From: a bacterium | GTDB lineage: Bacteria; NPL-UPA2; JAUVJM01 | Direction: 5' to 3' | DNA: 64,000 nt | Assembly (NCBI GenBank): GCA_030606215.1 | Contig: JAUWGW010000004.1 | Span: 1-64,000 of the forward strand | Shown here: positions 18,781 through 27,127 of the stretch, piece after piece | Layout: each line of letters opens with the position of its first letter | Numbering within the stretch: the stretch's first letter is position 1 | Made by a program: the position numbers and the translations under genes | The notes under the pieces: generated by a model | Seen by the model: the letters and a program-made list of their open reading frames with translations, nothing else | The model's database searches: none | What the model was told of the DNA's origin: nothing

Positions 18781-19910
18781 TGCCGACGAGTGTTATAAAT
18801 ATAAATCCGGATGCGCCTGAAAAAGAGAAAATAAGACAGGCGGGTTCTGTAATCAGGCAGGGAGGGCTTGTTGCTTTCCCAACGGACACTGTATATGGTC
18901 TTGGAGTTGATGCATTTAACGAAACTGCTATATCGCAGGTGTATAAGGTGAAAAAGAGGGACAGAAAAAAACCTTTAAGCATACTTATAAGTAAAGAAGA
19001 AGAATTGCATGACCTTGTAACAAAAATTCCTGAACCCGCAAAGGTATTGATGGAAAAATTCTGGCCGGGTCCCCTCACTCTAATTCTACCTGCTTCAAAC
19101 AGGCTCAGCAAACTACTCACCGCAAATTCAGGAACCATTGGTGTTAGAATCCCCGATAACAAAATTGCTCTCGCTCTTATCAGGGAAAGCGGGGTTCCAA
19201 TTACTTCCCCAAGTGCGAACATATCAGGACATCCTGACCCTAAGAGTCAAGAAGATGTATTGAGGGAACTTGGAGGGGAAATTGACCTGGTTATTGATAG
19301 CGGCCCATCAGATTCAGGATTGTCTTCAACTGTAGCGGATTTAACAGGAGAGAGTTTGAATATCCTCCGTGAGGGCAAAATTTCAAAAACAAATCTTGAG
19401 GAAATACTGAATGAAAAGAAGGTAGTCTTGTTTGTATGCACCGGGAATAGCTGCCGCAGCGTCATTGCAGAAGCGCTGTTTAAAAAGATGCTCGTGGAAG
19501 CTATGGAACAACATCCGTCAAAAAGAGAAATTTTAGCAAAGATAGAGGTTCTCTCCGCCGGTGTATCTCCTTTCCCCGGGATGAGTTCACCTCCAGGGAC
19601 ATTGAAAGTGATGCAGGCAGAAGGGATAGATGTCTCAGGGCGCAGAGCAATTTCGCTGACACCCGAGCTCACAAGAAAATCCTCACTTATACTCGTAATG
19701 GAAGAAAGGCATAAAAGAGTAATTTTGAATATGGTTCCGGATTGTGGGGATAAAATAGCTCTTTTGAAAGAGTTCTCGGAAAATAGAGCTGAAAATCTTA
19801 ATATACCTGACCCTATAGGGCGTTCACTTGAAGTGTATAAAAAGTGCACCTCCGAGATAAAAAGCGGGCTCGAAGGACTTATGAAAAAAATACTAAAAAC
19901 AGGGATTTAG
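18780..19910 (+). CDS. Fusion: Sua5/YrdC threonylcarbamoyl-AMP synthase with low-molecular-weight tyrosine phosphatase
   Basis: Residues 1-205 are a YrdC/Sua5 domain: GGLVAFPTDTVYGLG, the KKPLSILI motif, WPGPLTLI, GVRIPD and TSPSANISG. It makes TC-AMP for tRNA t6A. Residues 214-372 are a complete LMW-PTP: the P-loop FVCTGNSCRS with nucleophile C220 and R226, and the general acid in IPDPIGRS. In Bacillus the separate genes ywlC, ywlE (protein-arginine phosphatase) and rpiB lie in this order; here the first two are one protein and rpiB follows 5 bases later. The full Sua5 C-terminal domain is absent. Confidence 0.92.
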   Translation: MPTSVININPDAPEKEKIRQAGSVIRQGGLVAFPTDTVYGLGVDAFNETAISQVYKVKKRDRKKPLSILISKEEELHDLVTKIPEPAKVLMEKFWPGPLTLILPASNRLSKLLTANSGTIGVRIPDNKIALALIRESGVPITSPSANISGHPDPKSQEDVLRELGGEIDLVIDSGPSDSGLSSTVADLTGESLNILREGKISKTNLEEILNEKKVVLFVCTGNSCRSVIAEALFKKMLVEAMEQHPSKREILAKIEVLSAGVSPFPGMSSPPGTLKVMQAEGIDVSGRRAISLTPELTRKSSLILVMEERHKRVILNMVPDCGDKIALLKEFSENRAENLNIPDPIGRSLEVYKKCTSEIKSGLEGLMKKILKTGI

Positions 19911-19915
19911 AATTT

Positions 19916-20377
19916 ATGAATATAGCAATTGGAAGTGACCATGGAGGATGGGAACTGAAAAAGAAGGTTAAAAAATACCTTGAGAAAGAAGGAATAGAAG
20001 TGAAAGATTTCGGCACAGAAAACAGCAGCTCATGCGATTATCCCGATTTTGCGCTTCCTGTAGCTGAAACAGCAAAGGTAGAAAAGACGAGAGGAATTCT
20101 CATCTGCACAACAGGTATTGGTATGTCAATCACCGCTAATAAAGTGCCAGGTGTGAGAGCCGCTCTATGCAATAATGTGGAGACTGCGCGATTAAGTCGC
20201 GAACACAATGATGCGAATGTGCTTGTTCTTAGTGCAAAGACGGTGGAAGAAGAGAAATTAGAACATATTCTGCAAGTCTGGTTAAACACAAGTTTCACAG
20301 GTAATGAACGACACATACGCAGACTTAACAAAGTAAAACAAATTGAAGAAAAGTATTCATCGTCCAGACTGGGATAG
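19916..20377 (+). CDS. rpiB: Ribose-5-phosphate isomerase B
   Basis: The 153-residue protein shows [11 protein letters not shown], the [15 protein letters not shown] region, [15 protein letters not shown] and [15 protein letters not shown], all RpiB/LacAB signatures. It interconverts ribose 5-phosphate and ribulose 5-phosphate. The ATG at 19916 follows the fusion gene by 5 bases; upstream codons in frame belong to the end of that gene. Confidence 0.93.
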   Translation: MNIAIGSDHGGWELKKKVKKYLEKEGIEVKDFGTENSSSCDYPDFALPVAETAKVEKTRGILICTTGIGMSITANKVPGVRAALCNNVETARLSREHNDANVLVLSAKTVEEEKLEHILQVWLNTSFTGNERHIRRLNKVKQIEEKYSSSRLG

Positions 20378-20807
20378 TTATTTCCTTGAAATAGCCCGGA
20401 CAGTAGCCAAGCGTTCAACCTGTCTCAGAAGGCAGGTTGGAGCTGTCATGGTGAGAGACAAACAAATTCTCTCAACAGGCTATAACGGTGCACCTGCAGG
20501 AATTGCACATTGTGATACAGCTGGTTGTCTCAGAGAAAAATTAAAAGTGCCGCCCGGGGAAAGACACGAACTCTGCCGCGGGCTCCATGCTGAGCAGAAT
20601 GCAATTATTCAGGCCGCAGTTCATGGTGTGAGTATAGACCGCAGCACGATGTACTGCACACATGAACCATGTTCAGTCTGCTCCAAAATGATTATAAATG
20701 CAGGAATAAAGACCGTAGTGGTGGGAGGGAACTACCCCGATAAGCTGGCAAGGGAGATATTGAAAGAAGCCGGAGTCAAGGTAATAAATGCTCAGCATAG
20801 GAGATAA
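20343..20807 (+). CDS. dCMP deaminase (ComEB-like)
   Basis: The 154-residue zinc enzyme has the cytidine-deaminase motifs H82-A-E84 (GLHAEQNAI) and C110-x2-C113 (EPCSVCSKM), plus the N-terminal [13 protein letters not shown] typical of dCMP deaminases. It supplies dUMP for thymidylate synthesis. The start is TTG at 20343 ([18 protein letters not shown]), overlapping the rpiB 3' end by 35 bases; ATG is not available before the conserved region. Confidence 0.9.
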   Translation: MKKSIHRPDWDSYFLEIARTVAKRSTCLRRQVGAVMVRDKQILSTGYNGAPAGIAHCDTAGCLREKLKVPPGERHELCRGLHAEQNAIIQAAVHGVSIDRSTMYCTHEPCSVCSKMIINAGIKTVVVGGNYPDKLAREILKEAGVKVINAQHRR

Positions 20808-20812
20808 TTCAA

Positions 20813-21322
20813 ATGGCGCATCCTTTAGTTCAGTTAGCAATAGACGCAATACACTGCTTCGTGGAAGAAGGAAGAATAATCACGCAACCCGCCGCACTTG
20901 CAGATGAAATGCAGGAGAGGGCAGGGGTATTTGTCTCATTGAAAAAACACGGAGAACTTCGCGGCTGCATTGGCACTTTTGAACCAACCCAGCCAAACGT
21001 AGCGCTTGAAATCACTCATAATGCAATCAGTGCCGCAATTAGAGACCCGAGATTCCCGCCAGTCAGACCCGATGAACTACCTGAGCTCAGCTACTCAGTG
21101 GATGTACTCACAAAACCTGAACCCGTTGCCGATACGAAAGACCTTGAGCCAAAACGATATGGAGTGATTGTTGAATCCGGGGGGAGAAGAGGCTTACTAC
21201 TACCTGACCTGGAAGGAGTGGATACAGTTGAACATCAACTCTCTATTGCCAGGCAGAAAGCAGGAATCGGAGAAGGGGAACCTGTTAAAACTTATCGGTT
21301 TGAGGTGAAGAGGTATAAGTAA
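20813..21322 (+). CDS. AMMECR1-domain protein
   Basis: The 169-residue protein matches the AMMECR1 domain: [71 protein letters not shown] and ARQKAGI. In bacteria the domain often occurs with MEMO1 and a radical-SAM protein (AMMECR1-MEMO1 system), but neither partner is in the window. The molecular role is not known. Its 3' end overlaps the convergent chaperone gene by 38 bases. Confidence 0.88.
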   Translation: MAHPLVQLAIDAIHCFVEEGRIITQPAALADEMQERAGVFVSLKKHGELRGCIGTFEPTQPNVALEITHNAISAAIRDPRFPPVRPDELPELSYSVDVLTKPEPVADTKDLEPKRYGVIVESGGRRGLLLPDLEGVDTVEHQLSIARQKAGIGEGEPVKTYRFEVKRYK

Positions 21323-22721
21323 TACGGAAACTTGCCCTTTCTTTCAATAACCAGAACCAATCCCGGAATATTCTCTCCCTTTTGCCCTCAAGCAGAATTC
21401 TGTAGAGTTTGTCTTCCTCTTCACTGAATTTTTTCTCATCAATGTTTTTCCTCTCCCCAAACCTTAGAACACAGAATCCTAATGGGATTCCCACCATATC
21501 AAACGGGCTGTCTTCACTCAAACTGAATGCAACACGCCTGAACCCGGGTACAACTCCTAACTCCTTGATATAGCCATTTCGTGTGAAGAAATCTGTATCC
21601 GTTACCTTCATTGAATATTTCCTTGCGATAGCGGTAATATCCTTTTTCTCCCTCAATGTATGCAGACAGCGTTCCGCTTTAGACCGAGCGAGTTTCGAAG
21701 ATTCAATCCTTCTCAATTTTTCCTCCACTCTCTCTGCGGCATCCTGCAAGTTCTCAGGGAGAGAACTTTCTTTCCTATCAACCAGCTTCACTACATAGAA
21801 ACCCTCTCCCGCTCTTATCAAATCACTGACTTCTCCAACTTCCATAGAAAAGGCTGTGTCAATACATCCTGGGGGCACAGTTCCGGTACTGCCTTTCTCA
21901 AGGTAGTCTGTTTCTTCAGCCTTCAGCTCATCCCAACTTCTTTCCCCTTCCTCAAGTAGAGATAGAAGTTCCTCCCCTTCTTCCTCAGCTTTCTCCAACG
22001 CACCCTCCACTTTCACATCTCCAGGTTTAAAGAAAACATATTCTAATTTCACCTTCTCGGGCAGTCTGAACTCCTCACGATGTGATTCAAAATAATCCCT
22101 GATCTGTTTCTCAGTTATGCTTACCTCCTTCTCAAAATCACAGGATTTAAAAAGAACATATTTCACTTTTACCTCTTCATTCGCGAATCTATAGTACTGT
22201 CTCAATTCCTGTTGTGTGAGCTTTACGCAGTTAGTAATACTACGCCTTAGTTTGGATATAGAAACTTCCGTCCTCATCCCATCCTCGAAATATTCCGGCC
22301 CAACCCCGAAATGTTCTCGCAATACAGCGCGATAGATTTCATTATCAAACTTGCCATCTTTTTGAAATGCAGGGACTGAACTCACTACGGAAACAAGTTC
22401 ACTATCGCTCGCTCTTATACCTTTAAGCTCTGCGTATTTTAGCAGGATAATGTTTTCCCACGCCTCCTTTTCCAGATTGAGGAATTTCGCAACCTCATCA
22501 AACTGCCTGCCATAGCGCATCACAGCCAGGCTTGTCACCCAGTATAAAGACCTGCGGTATTCATTAAATGAAATTTTTCTGCCATATACCTCTCCAACGG
22601 ATGCTGGTGTTCGAGTCCCACGAATACGCCTGGAGCCATAGAATATTATGAAACTCGGGATTATAACTATTATAGTAGCCCAGAGTATCCCCTTCATTTG
22701 TTTTCTAAGTATTCTCAGCAT
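21285..22721 (-). CDS. SurA/PpiD-like periplasmic folding factor
   Basis: The 478-residue protein has one N-terminal membrane anchor (residues 11-27), a SurA_N-type chaperone region ([17 protein letters not shown]) and a parvulin-like domain around residues 240-315 ([26 protein letters not shown]). The anchor makes it PpiD-like, facing the periplasm, where it would aid outer-membrane protein folding. A strong promoter sits just upstream, so it need not depend on lpxD transcription. Confidence 0.8.
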   Translation of the reverse strand: MLRILRKQMKGILWATIIVIIPSFIIFYGSRRIRGTRTPASVGEVYGRKISFNEYRRSLYWVTSLAVMRYGRQFDEVAKFLNLEKEAWENIILLKYAELKGIRASDSELVSVVSSVPAFQKDGKFDNEIYRAVLREHFGVGPEYFEDGMRTEVSISKLRRSITNCVKLTQQELRQYYRFANEEVKVKYVLFKSCDFEKEVSITEKQIRDYFESHREEFRLPEKVKLEYVFFKPGDVKVEGALEKAEEEGEELLSLLEEGERSWDELKAEETDYLEKGSTGTVPPGCIDTAFSMEVGEVSDLIRAGEGFYVVKLVDRKESSLPENLQDAAERVEEKLRRIESSKLARSKAERCLHTLREKKDITAIARKYSMKVTDTDFFTRNGYIKELGVVPGFRRVAFSLSEDSPFDMVGIPLGFCVLRFGERKNIDEKKFSEEEDKLYRILLEGKRERIFRDWFWLLKERASFRITYTSSPQTDKF

Positions 22722-22746
22722 ATCTATTTATCCCTCACAGAATGCG

Positions 22747-22774
22747 ATTATATCACATAGAGGAAACAAGTCAA
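22747..22774 (-). promoter_or_regulatory. Strong promoter of the SurA/PpiD-like gene
   Basis: TTGACT (22774-22769) and a perfect TATAAT (22752-22747) are 16 bp apart on the minus strand, with an extended -10 TGa. The leader is about 20 nt and carries GAGGG ahead of ATG 22721. Confidence 0.65.
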
Positions 22775-22817
22775 TACAGGAAGAATGAGATGAATTAAGA
22801 TAGGGGGTAGAAAGAGG

Positions 22818-23855
22818 CTACTTGGTTTTCTCTTCAAGGGTGCGGAGTTTTCGCTCCAGTTCCCGAACAGTTTTTATAAGTTGCGGCACTCTCCGGAAAT
22901 TTGCTTTCAGCCGTTTCTCTTCCTCATGAGGTTTTGCGGGGAAACCTGAAACACATGAATTTGGCGGGACACTCTTCGTAACTCCTGCTCTTGCGGCAAC
23001 CGTAGCATTATCACCGACAGTTAAGTGCCCGGCAATTCCTGCTTGCCCTGCGACGGTTACTCCCTTCCCGAGAACTGCGGTACCGGAAATTCCAACCTGA
23101 GCAACAATAATGGAATTCTCACCTATAACTACATTATGAGCAATCTGGACGAGATTATCTATCTTCGTTCCTTTCCCGATGAGAGTTTTCCCAATGGTTG
23201 CTCTGTCTATTGTTACGTTCGCCCCGATTTCCACGTCATCTTCTATAATCACGGTCCCGATTTGTGGAACCTTGTGGTGAACCCCTTTCACGGGAGCAAA
23301 TCCAAACCCATCGCTGCCTATTACAGTTCCGCTGTGTATAATACATCTTTTACCTATGGTTATCTTCTCCCTGATTGTTACGCGGGGGTAGACAAGTGTC
23401 TCATTTCCAATCCTGGATTTTCTGCCGACACATACCTGAGGGGAAATTATGACATCATCACCAATCTCAACTTGATCTTCCAGAACAACATATGCCTGGA
23501 CTGATACTCGCTTACCAAACTTTACTCCCCTACCAATAACAACCGTTGGATGAACTCCAACTGGAGGACCTGGTTCTCCATTACCGTTTGCCCAGAGTTC
23601 CATCACCTTTGTAAAAGCTAAATACGGGTCATCAGCCCGCACAAGTGCTCTGCGGCCATTCTGCACATCCCTGGAGACAATAACAGCCGACGCATTGGTT
23701 AAATTCATCAGCGATGCGTATTTGGAATTGGCTACGAAGGTTAGCTCGCCCTCCTTAGCTTCCTTTATCCCGGCAACTCCGCTGATGACTATATCCTCAT
23801 CCCCAACTATCTCGCCATCAACAAGCGAAGCTATTTCTTTCAATGAAACTAACAT
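22818..23855 (-). CDS. lpxD: UDP-3-O-acylglucosamine N-acyltransferase
   Basis: The 345-residue protein has the LpxD N-terminal domain ([33 protein letters not shown]) and a left-handed beta helix of hexapeptide repeats ending in [12 protein letters not shown]. The catalytic His lies in [17 protein letters not shown] short coiled tail follows. It adds the N-linked acyl chain in lipid A synthesis. GGGAG lies 8 bases before the ATG. Transcription probably begins at the sigma-54 promoter at 23984-24000. Confidence 0.94.
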   Translation of the reverse strand: MLVSLKEIASLVDGEIVGDEDIVISGVAGIKEAKEGELTFVANSKYASLMNLTNASAVIVSRDVQNGRRALVRADDPYLAFTKVMELWANGNGEPGPPVGVHPTVVIGRGVKFGKRVSVQAYVVLEDQVEIGDDVIISPQVCVGRKSRIGNETLVYPRVTIREKITIGKRCIIHSGTVIGSDGFGFAPVKGVHHKVPQIGTVIIEDDVEIGANVTIDRATIGKTLIGKGTKIDNLVQIAHNVVIGENSIIVAQVGISGTAVLGKGVTVAGQAGIAGHLTVGDNATVAARAGVTKSVPPNSCVSGFPAKPHEEEKRLKANFRRVPQLIKTVRELERKLRTLEEKTK

Positions 23856-23972
23856 CTATCTAACTCCCTGGTTCAGCAGAGAGGGCAGAGTAAAGAAGGA
23901 ACCGAGCAAACTCTGCCCTTTGAGGGCTTTTCTCTCCACTGAAGAAGCCAAATCTAATCTCGGGTAATCCAT
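23856..23972 (-). CDS. Possible 38-residue leader peptide before lpxD
   Basis: An ATG at 23972 lies within one or two bases of the predicted sigma-54 transcription start and opens a 38-codon frame whose TAG directly abuts the lpxD ATG. The peptide (MDYPRLDLASSVERKALKG...) has no family I recognise. The same frame is open further upstream to 24065, but that part holds the promoter. It could equally be untranslated leader. Confidence 0.2.
   Translation of the reverse strand: MDYPRLDLASSVERKALKGQSLLGSFFTLPSLLNQGVR
23883..23918 (-). promoter_or_regulatory. Hairpin in the lpxD leader
   Basis: A perfect 9-bp inverted repeat, GGGCAGAGT (23883-23891) and ACTCTGCCC (23910-23918), with an 18-nt loop. 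It lies in the predicted leader between the sigma-54 promoter and lpxD. No T-run follows, so it is not a simple terminator. It may affect mRNA stability or lpxD translation. Confidence 0.4.
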
Positions 23973-23983
23973 CACAACAAGAC

Positions 23984-24000
23984 AGCAATTTCCGTGCCAG
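23984..24000 (-). promoter_or_regulatory. Sigma-54 (RpoN) promoter reading toward lpxD
   Basis: The minus strand reads CTGGCACGGAAATTGCT, which fits the YTGGCACGrNNNTTGCW consensus at every fixed position: GG at -25/-24 and GC at -13/-12. Initiation is predicted near 23973, about 118 nt before the lpxD start. The sigma-54 activator gene ends at 24124, about 120 bp upstream. Confidence 0.8.
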
Positions 24001-24099
24001 TTGCACACACCCCGGATGAAGCTCCTTCCTAAGCCCCCATTGTAGGACAACTTGCGTCTACCCATTTTCCTTTCCCTGCTCTATCTACCTACCCACCGT

Positions 24100-24134
24100 C
24101 AGGCAGATTATGTGGTATTTTTACTACATGCCTG
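24100..24134. promoter_or_regulatory. Imperfect dyad at the end of the activator gene; candidate enhancer site
   Basis: Outer arms CAGGC/GCCTG enclose ATGTGGTA-tttt-TACTACAT (one mismatch). The centre is about 145 bp upstream of the predicted sigma-54 start, the usual range for binding by NtrC-type activators. No T-run follows on the minus strand, so a terminator is less likely. Confidence 0.35.
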
Positions 24135-25494
24135 ATTTTGGTTCTATGTCTAACTTCTTCAACTTCTCATAAAAATTTTTTCTATCCATACCTGAAAGCT
24201 TAGCGGCTTCTGTTATATTCCCACCAGTAGCTCTGAGTATCCCTGTAAAAAATTCTCTCTCAAACGATTCAAGAACTTCTTTTTTCGCATCCTGATACGA
24301 ATCTATCTTAATATTATCCCACTTCCTGAGTGAAAGGTCAAGAGGAAGATCTTTATTCTGGAGGATTTTTCCTCTCGCGAGGACAACAGCCCTCTCTATA
24401 ACATTTTCCAGTTCCCTGACATTACCAGGCCAGTCATAACTGGATAGCAGCTTCATTGCAGACGGTGAAATCTCTTTTATCTCTTTCCTGAGCTCGCGAC
24501 TGTATAGACTCAGGAAATACTTCGCAAGAAGGGGGATATCTTCCGGTCTCTCCCTTAAAGGCGCTAACTCAATCGGAACTACATTTAAACGATAATACAG
24601 GTCTTCACGAAAAGTCCCTTCCCCTATTGCCTTCTTTAAATCCATATTCGTTGCCGCAATAATCCGCACATCAACCCGAATAGTTCTTGTCCCGCCAACC
24701 CTCTCAAACTCCTTTGTCTCAATCACCCTCAGCAAACTACTCTGAAGAGCCTGACTCATAGCACCAACCTCATCCAGAAAAAGGCTCCCCCCATCAGCCA
24801 GTTCAAATCTCCCCCTATGGTCCGTATGAGCACCTGTGAAAGCTCCCTTAACATGTCCGAATAATTCTGATTCAAGAAGTGTTTCTGAAAGAGCCGCACA
24901 ATTGACAACAATAAATGGCCTCTCAGCTCTTTTCCCGCCGAAATGTATAGCTCGGGCAACAAGTTCTTTCCCTGTGCCACTCTCACCACATATAAGAACC
25001 GTGCTTTTTATATCAGCTACTTTTCCGATAAGTTCAGAGACTTCCTGTATCTGCGGGCTTGCGCTGATTATATTGAATTTAGTTTTTAGCTCCTCCTGTT
25101 GAAATTCTTTCTCTTTGACGAGGCGCTCTACATTTAGAGCTCTTGACACTATAAGTTTCATTTCCTCTACATCAAAAGGCTTGAGAATATAATCGTATGC
25201 GCCCTGCTTCATAGCTTCCACTGCTGTCGCAACAGTCCCGTAGGCAGTCATTATAATGACAGGCAGTTTCTCATCAAGTTCTCTGATTCTCCTGAGCAGT
25301 TCCATTCCGTCCATCACGGGCATTTTCATGTCCGCAATAACAAGATGAAATGCAGCTTCGGAAATCTTTTTTATAGCTTCTTCCCCATTTTTTGCTTCTG
25401 CCACAGAATACCCTTCCTCCTCAAGAGCTATCTGCAAGACCCGGCGCATCTTCAGTTCATCATCAACCACAAGAATATTCACCGCTCCGCTCAC
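24124..25494 (-). CDS. NtrC-family sigma-54-dependent response regulator
   Basis: The 456-residue protein has a receiver domain (acidic D11-D12, phospho-acceptor D55, K105), an AAA+ domain with Walker A GESGTGKE (170-177) and the sigma-54 contact loop GAFTGA (217-222), and a Fis-type helix-turn-helix (residues about 420-456, GGNITEAAKLSGMDRKNFYEKL). All catalytic residues look intact. It is the last gene of the ten-gene operon and its partner kinase lies 19 bases upstream. The nearest target candidate is the sigma-54 promoter just downstream. Confidence 0.96.
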   Translation of the reverse strand: MSGAVNILVVDDELKMRRVLQIALEEEGYSVAEAKNGEEAIKKISEAAFHLVIADMKMPVMDGMELLRRIRELDEKLPVIIMTAYGTVATAVEAMKQGAYDYILKPFDVEEMKLIVSRALNVERLVKEKEFQQEELKTKFNIISASPQIQEVSELIGKVADIKSTVLICGESGTGKELVARAIHFGGKRAERPFIVVNCAALSETLLESELFGHVKGAFTGAHTDHRGRFELADGGSLFLDEVGAMSQALQSSLLRVIETKEFERVGGTRTIRVDVRIIAATNMDLKKAIGEGTFREDLYYRLNVVPIELAPLRERPEDIPLLAKYFLSLYSRELRKEIKEISPSAMKLLSSYDWPGNVRELENVIERAVVLARGKILQNKDLPLDLSLRKWDNIKIDSYQDAKKEVLESFEREFFTGILRATGGNITEAAKLSGMDRKNFYEKLKKLDIEPKSGM

Positions 25495-25513
25495 AACTTT
25501 CTTTCCTCTGTCC

Positions 25514-27127
25514 CTATTTTTTTAGCCTTACTGTGAAAACACTTCCCTCATTAATCCTGCTTTTAACGGTAATTATCCCGTTGTGAGTTTCAATAATTTT
25601 ATGGACAATCGAAAGTCCTAACCCCGACCCTTCATCCCTTGTAGAAAAAAACGGGTTGAAAATCTTCCCGAGTATTTCTCCTGGAATACCAATACCTGTA
25701 TCAGCAAAACTTACCTCAACATAATTCCGATGAGAACCTATCTTAACTGCAAGCTTCCCTCCATCCGGCATTGATTCGACAGCATTTATTATCAGATTTA
25801 AAAATGCCTGCGAAAGCTGTTCCGAATCAACTTTTGCCGGAGGCATGTGAGCTTCAAAATCTTTTTCAATTTTGATATGCGCACCCGATAACCTTGGTTC
25901 TGCAAGATGAAGACTCCTCTCCACAATATCCTCTATTCTTCCTTCTTCCAGATTCAATTTTCTCGGTCTTGCAAAATCCAGGAAATTACTGACAACTCTG
26001 TCTAATCTATCAACCTCTTCCATTATGAAACTCGTCAGTTCCTTCGCTTTCTCATCCCCTCCGGCATTTTTCTTTAGAACCTGAGCTGAGCTTTTGATAA
26101 TTCCAAGCGGATTTCTTATTTCATGAGCCACACCAGCAGATAGTTCCCCGAGCGCGGCGAGCCTATCCTTCCTCCGCAATTCTTCTTCAAGCTGTCTCAA
26201 CTCTCTCAGCTTGCCTGTCATATGGTTGAATGCATTGCTTAATTCTGCAAGTTCCTCACTTGACCTGATATTCATTTCCTGATCCAAATCTCCTTCCGCT
26301 ACTGCGTGCACACCCCTTGCAAATAGTCTGATAGGGTTGGATATATGTTTTGCCATTGCATAACCAAGACCCCCTGCCATAATAATGCAAAGTCCGAGCA
26401 AAACCGGGAAAAAATACCACGTGGTCGTAGTTTCCGAAAACCCGTAGCGTTTTGGAATACCGAAGAAAATCATACCGGCAATCCTGCCTTCTCCGGTTCT
26501 GAGAGGCTGATAATACGCCTCATATTTCACTCCCTGAAACAAAGCGTTCTTATCATAATAAGCTTCCCCCCGACGGAAAGCTTCCTCCATCAACTCTACC
26601 TGTGTGCCGGGAGTCCGGCGTGATTCACCTTTCCTATAAAGAACATTAACTTCAACATCAGTAAGAAGGGACATATCCTGCGCAAAACTTTTCCCGAGCT
26701 GATAACCGATTATTAAATCGCCGAGATAGTTCCCATCATAAGATACGGAGGTAACTGCACCCGCAATTAGAGCTTCCGGCTTCTCAAGCTGGATGATATC
26801 CTTCCCATATGAATTCTTCTTCCCCCCATCTACCACCCACAGGATAAGAGGGTGCCCTGTCTGAATTACCCGCGGTGTCTCTCCACTGCGCAGGGAAGCT
26901 ATAAAACCTGGATTATCAATCAAGAATTTCGCAATCTGTTCAGCACGGTTTTCATAATCCTGGACTATTTTCATTGTCTTCTCAGACGCTTTCCTGATAT
27001 CACTCTCCTTTTGCTTCTCAAGCCTTTTTGCATTCATACTGACTACGATGACTGTTGATAGAAGCATCGGGATAAGCCCTATGAACAAAAAAGCCGCTAT
27101 GAGTTTATTCTGAAGTTTCGCTAACAT
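25514..27127 (-). CDS. Membrane sensor histidine kinase
   Basis: The 537-residue protein has a membrane segment (8-30), a periplasmic sensory domain of about 200 residues with a Cache-like pattern (PLILWVVDGGKKN, EAYYQPLRTGEGRIAGMIFFG), a second membrane segment (236-259), HAMP, a HisKA box with H335 (ELSAGVAHEIRNPLG) and an HATPase domain (NLIINAVESMPDGG, DTGIGIPGE, GSGLGLSI). The start at 27127 overlaps the upstream gene by 23 bases. It should phosphorylate the NtrC-type regulator next to it. Confidence 0.93.
   Translation of the reverse strand: MLAKLQNKLIAAFLFIGLIPMLLSTVIVVSMNAKRLEKQKESDIRKASEKTMKIVQDYENRAEQIAKFLIDNPGFIASLRSGETPRVIQTGHPLILWVVDGGKKNSYGKDIIQLEKPEALIAGAVTSVSYDGNYLGDLIIGYQLGKSFAQDMSLLTDVEVNVLYRKGESRRTPGTQVELMEEAFRRGEAYYDKNALFQGVKYEAYYQPLRTGEGRIAGMIFFGIPKRYGFSETTTTWYFFPVLLGLCIIMAGGLGYAMAKHISNPIRLFARGVHAVAEGDLDQEMNIRSSEELAELSNAFNHMTGKLRELRQLEEELRRKDRLAALGELSAGVAHEIRNPLGIIKSSAQVLKKNAGGDEKAKELTSFIMEEVDRLDRVVSNFLDFARPRKLNLEEGRIEDIVERSLHLAEPRLSGAHIKIEKDFEAHMPPAKVDSEQLSQAFLNLIINAVESMPDGGKLAVKIGSHRNYVEVSFADTGIGIPGEILGKIFNPFFSTRDEGSGLGLSIVHKIIETHNGIITVKSRINEGSVFTVRLKK

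Noticed and set aside
23973-24065. Longer 69-codon frame before lpxD
   Set aside because: Its first half overlaps the sigma-54 promoter, so it would not be on the transcript that feeds lpxD.
24100-24134. Rho-independent terminator after the NtrC-type gene
   Set aside because: The hairpin has a mismatch and bulge, and no T-run follows on the transcribed strand.
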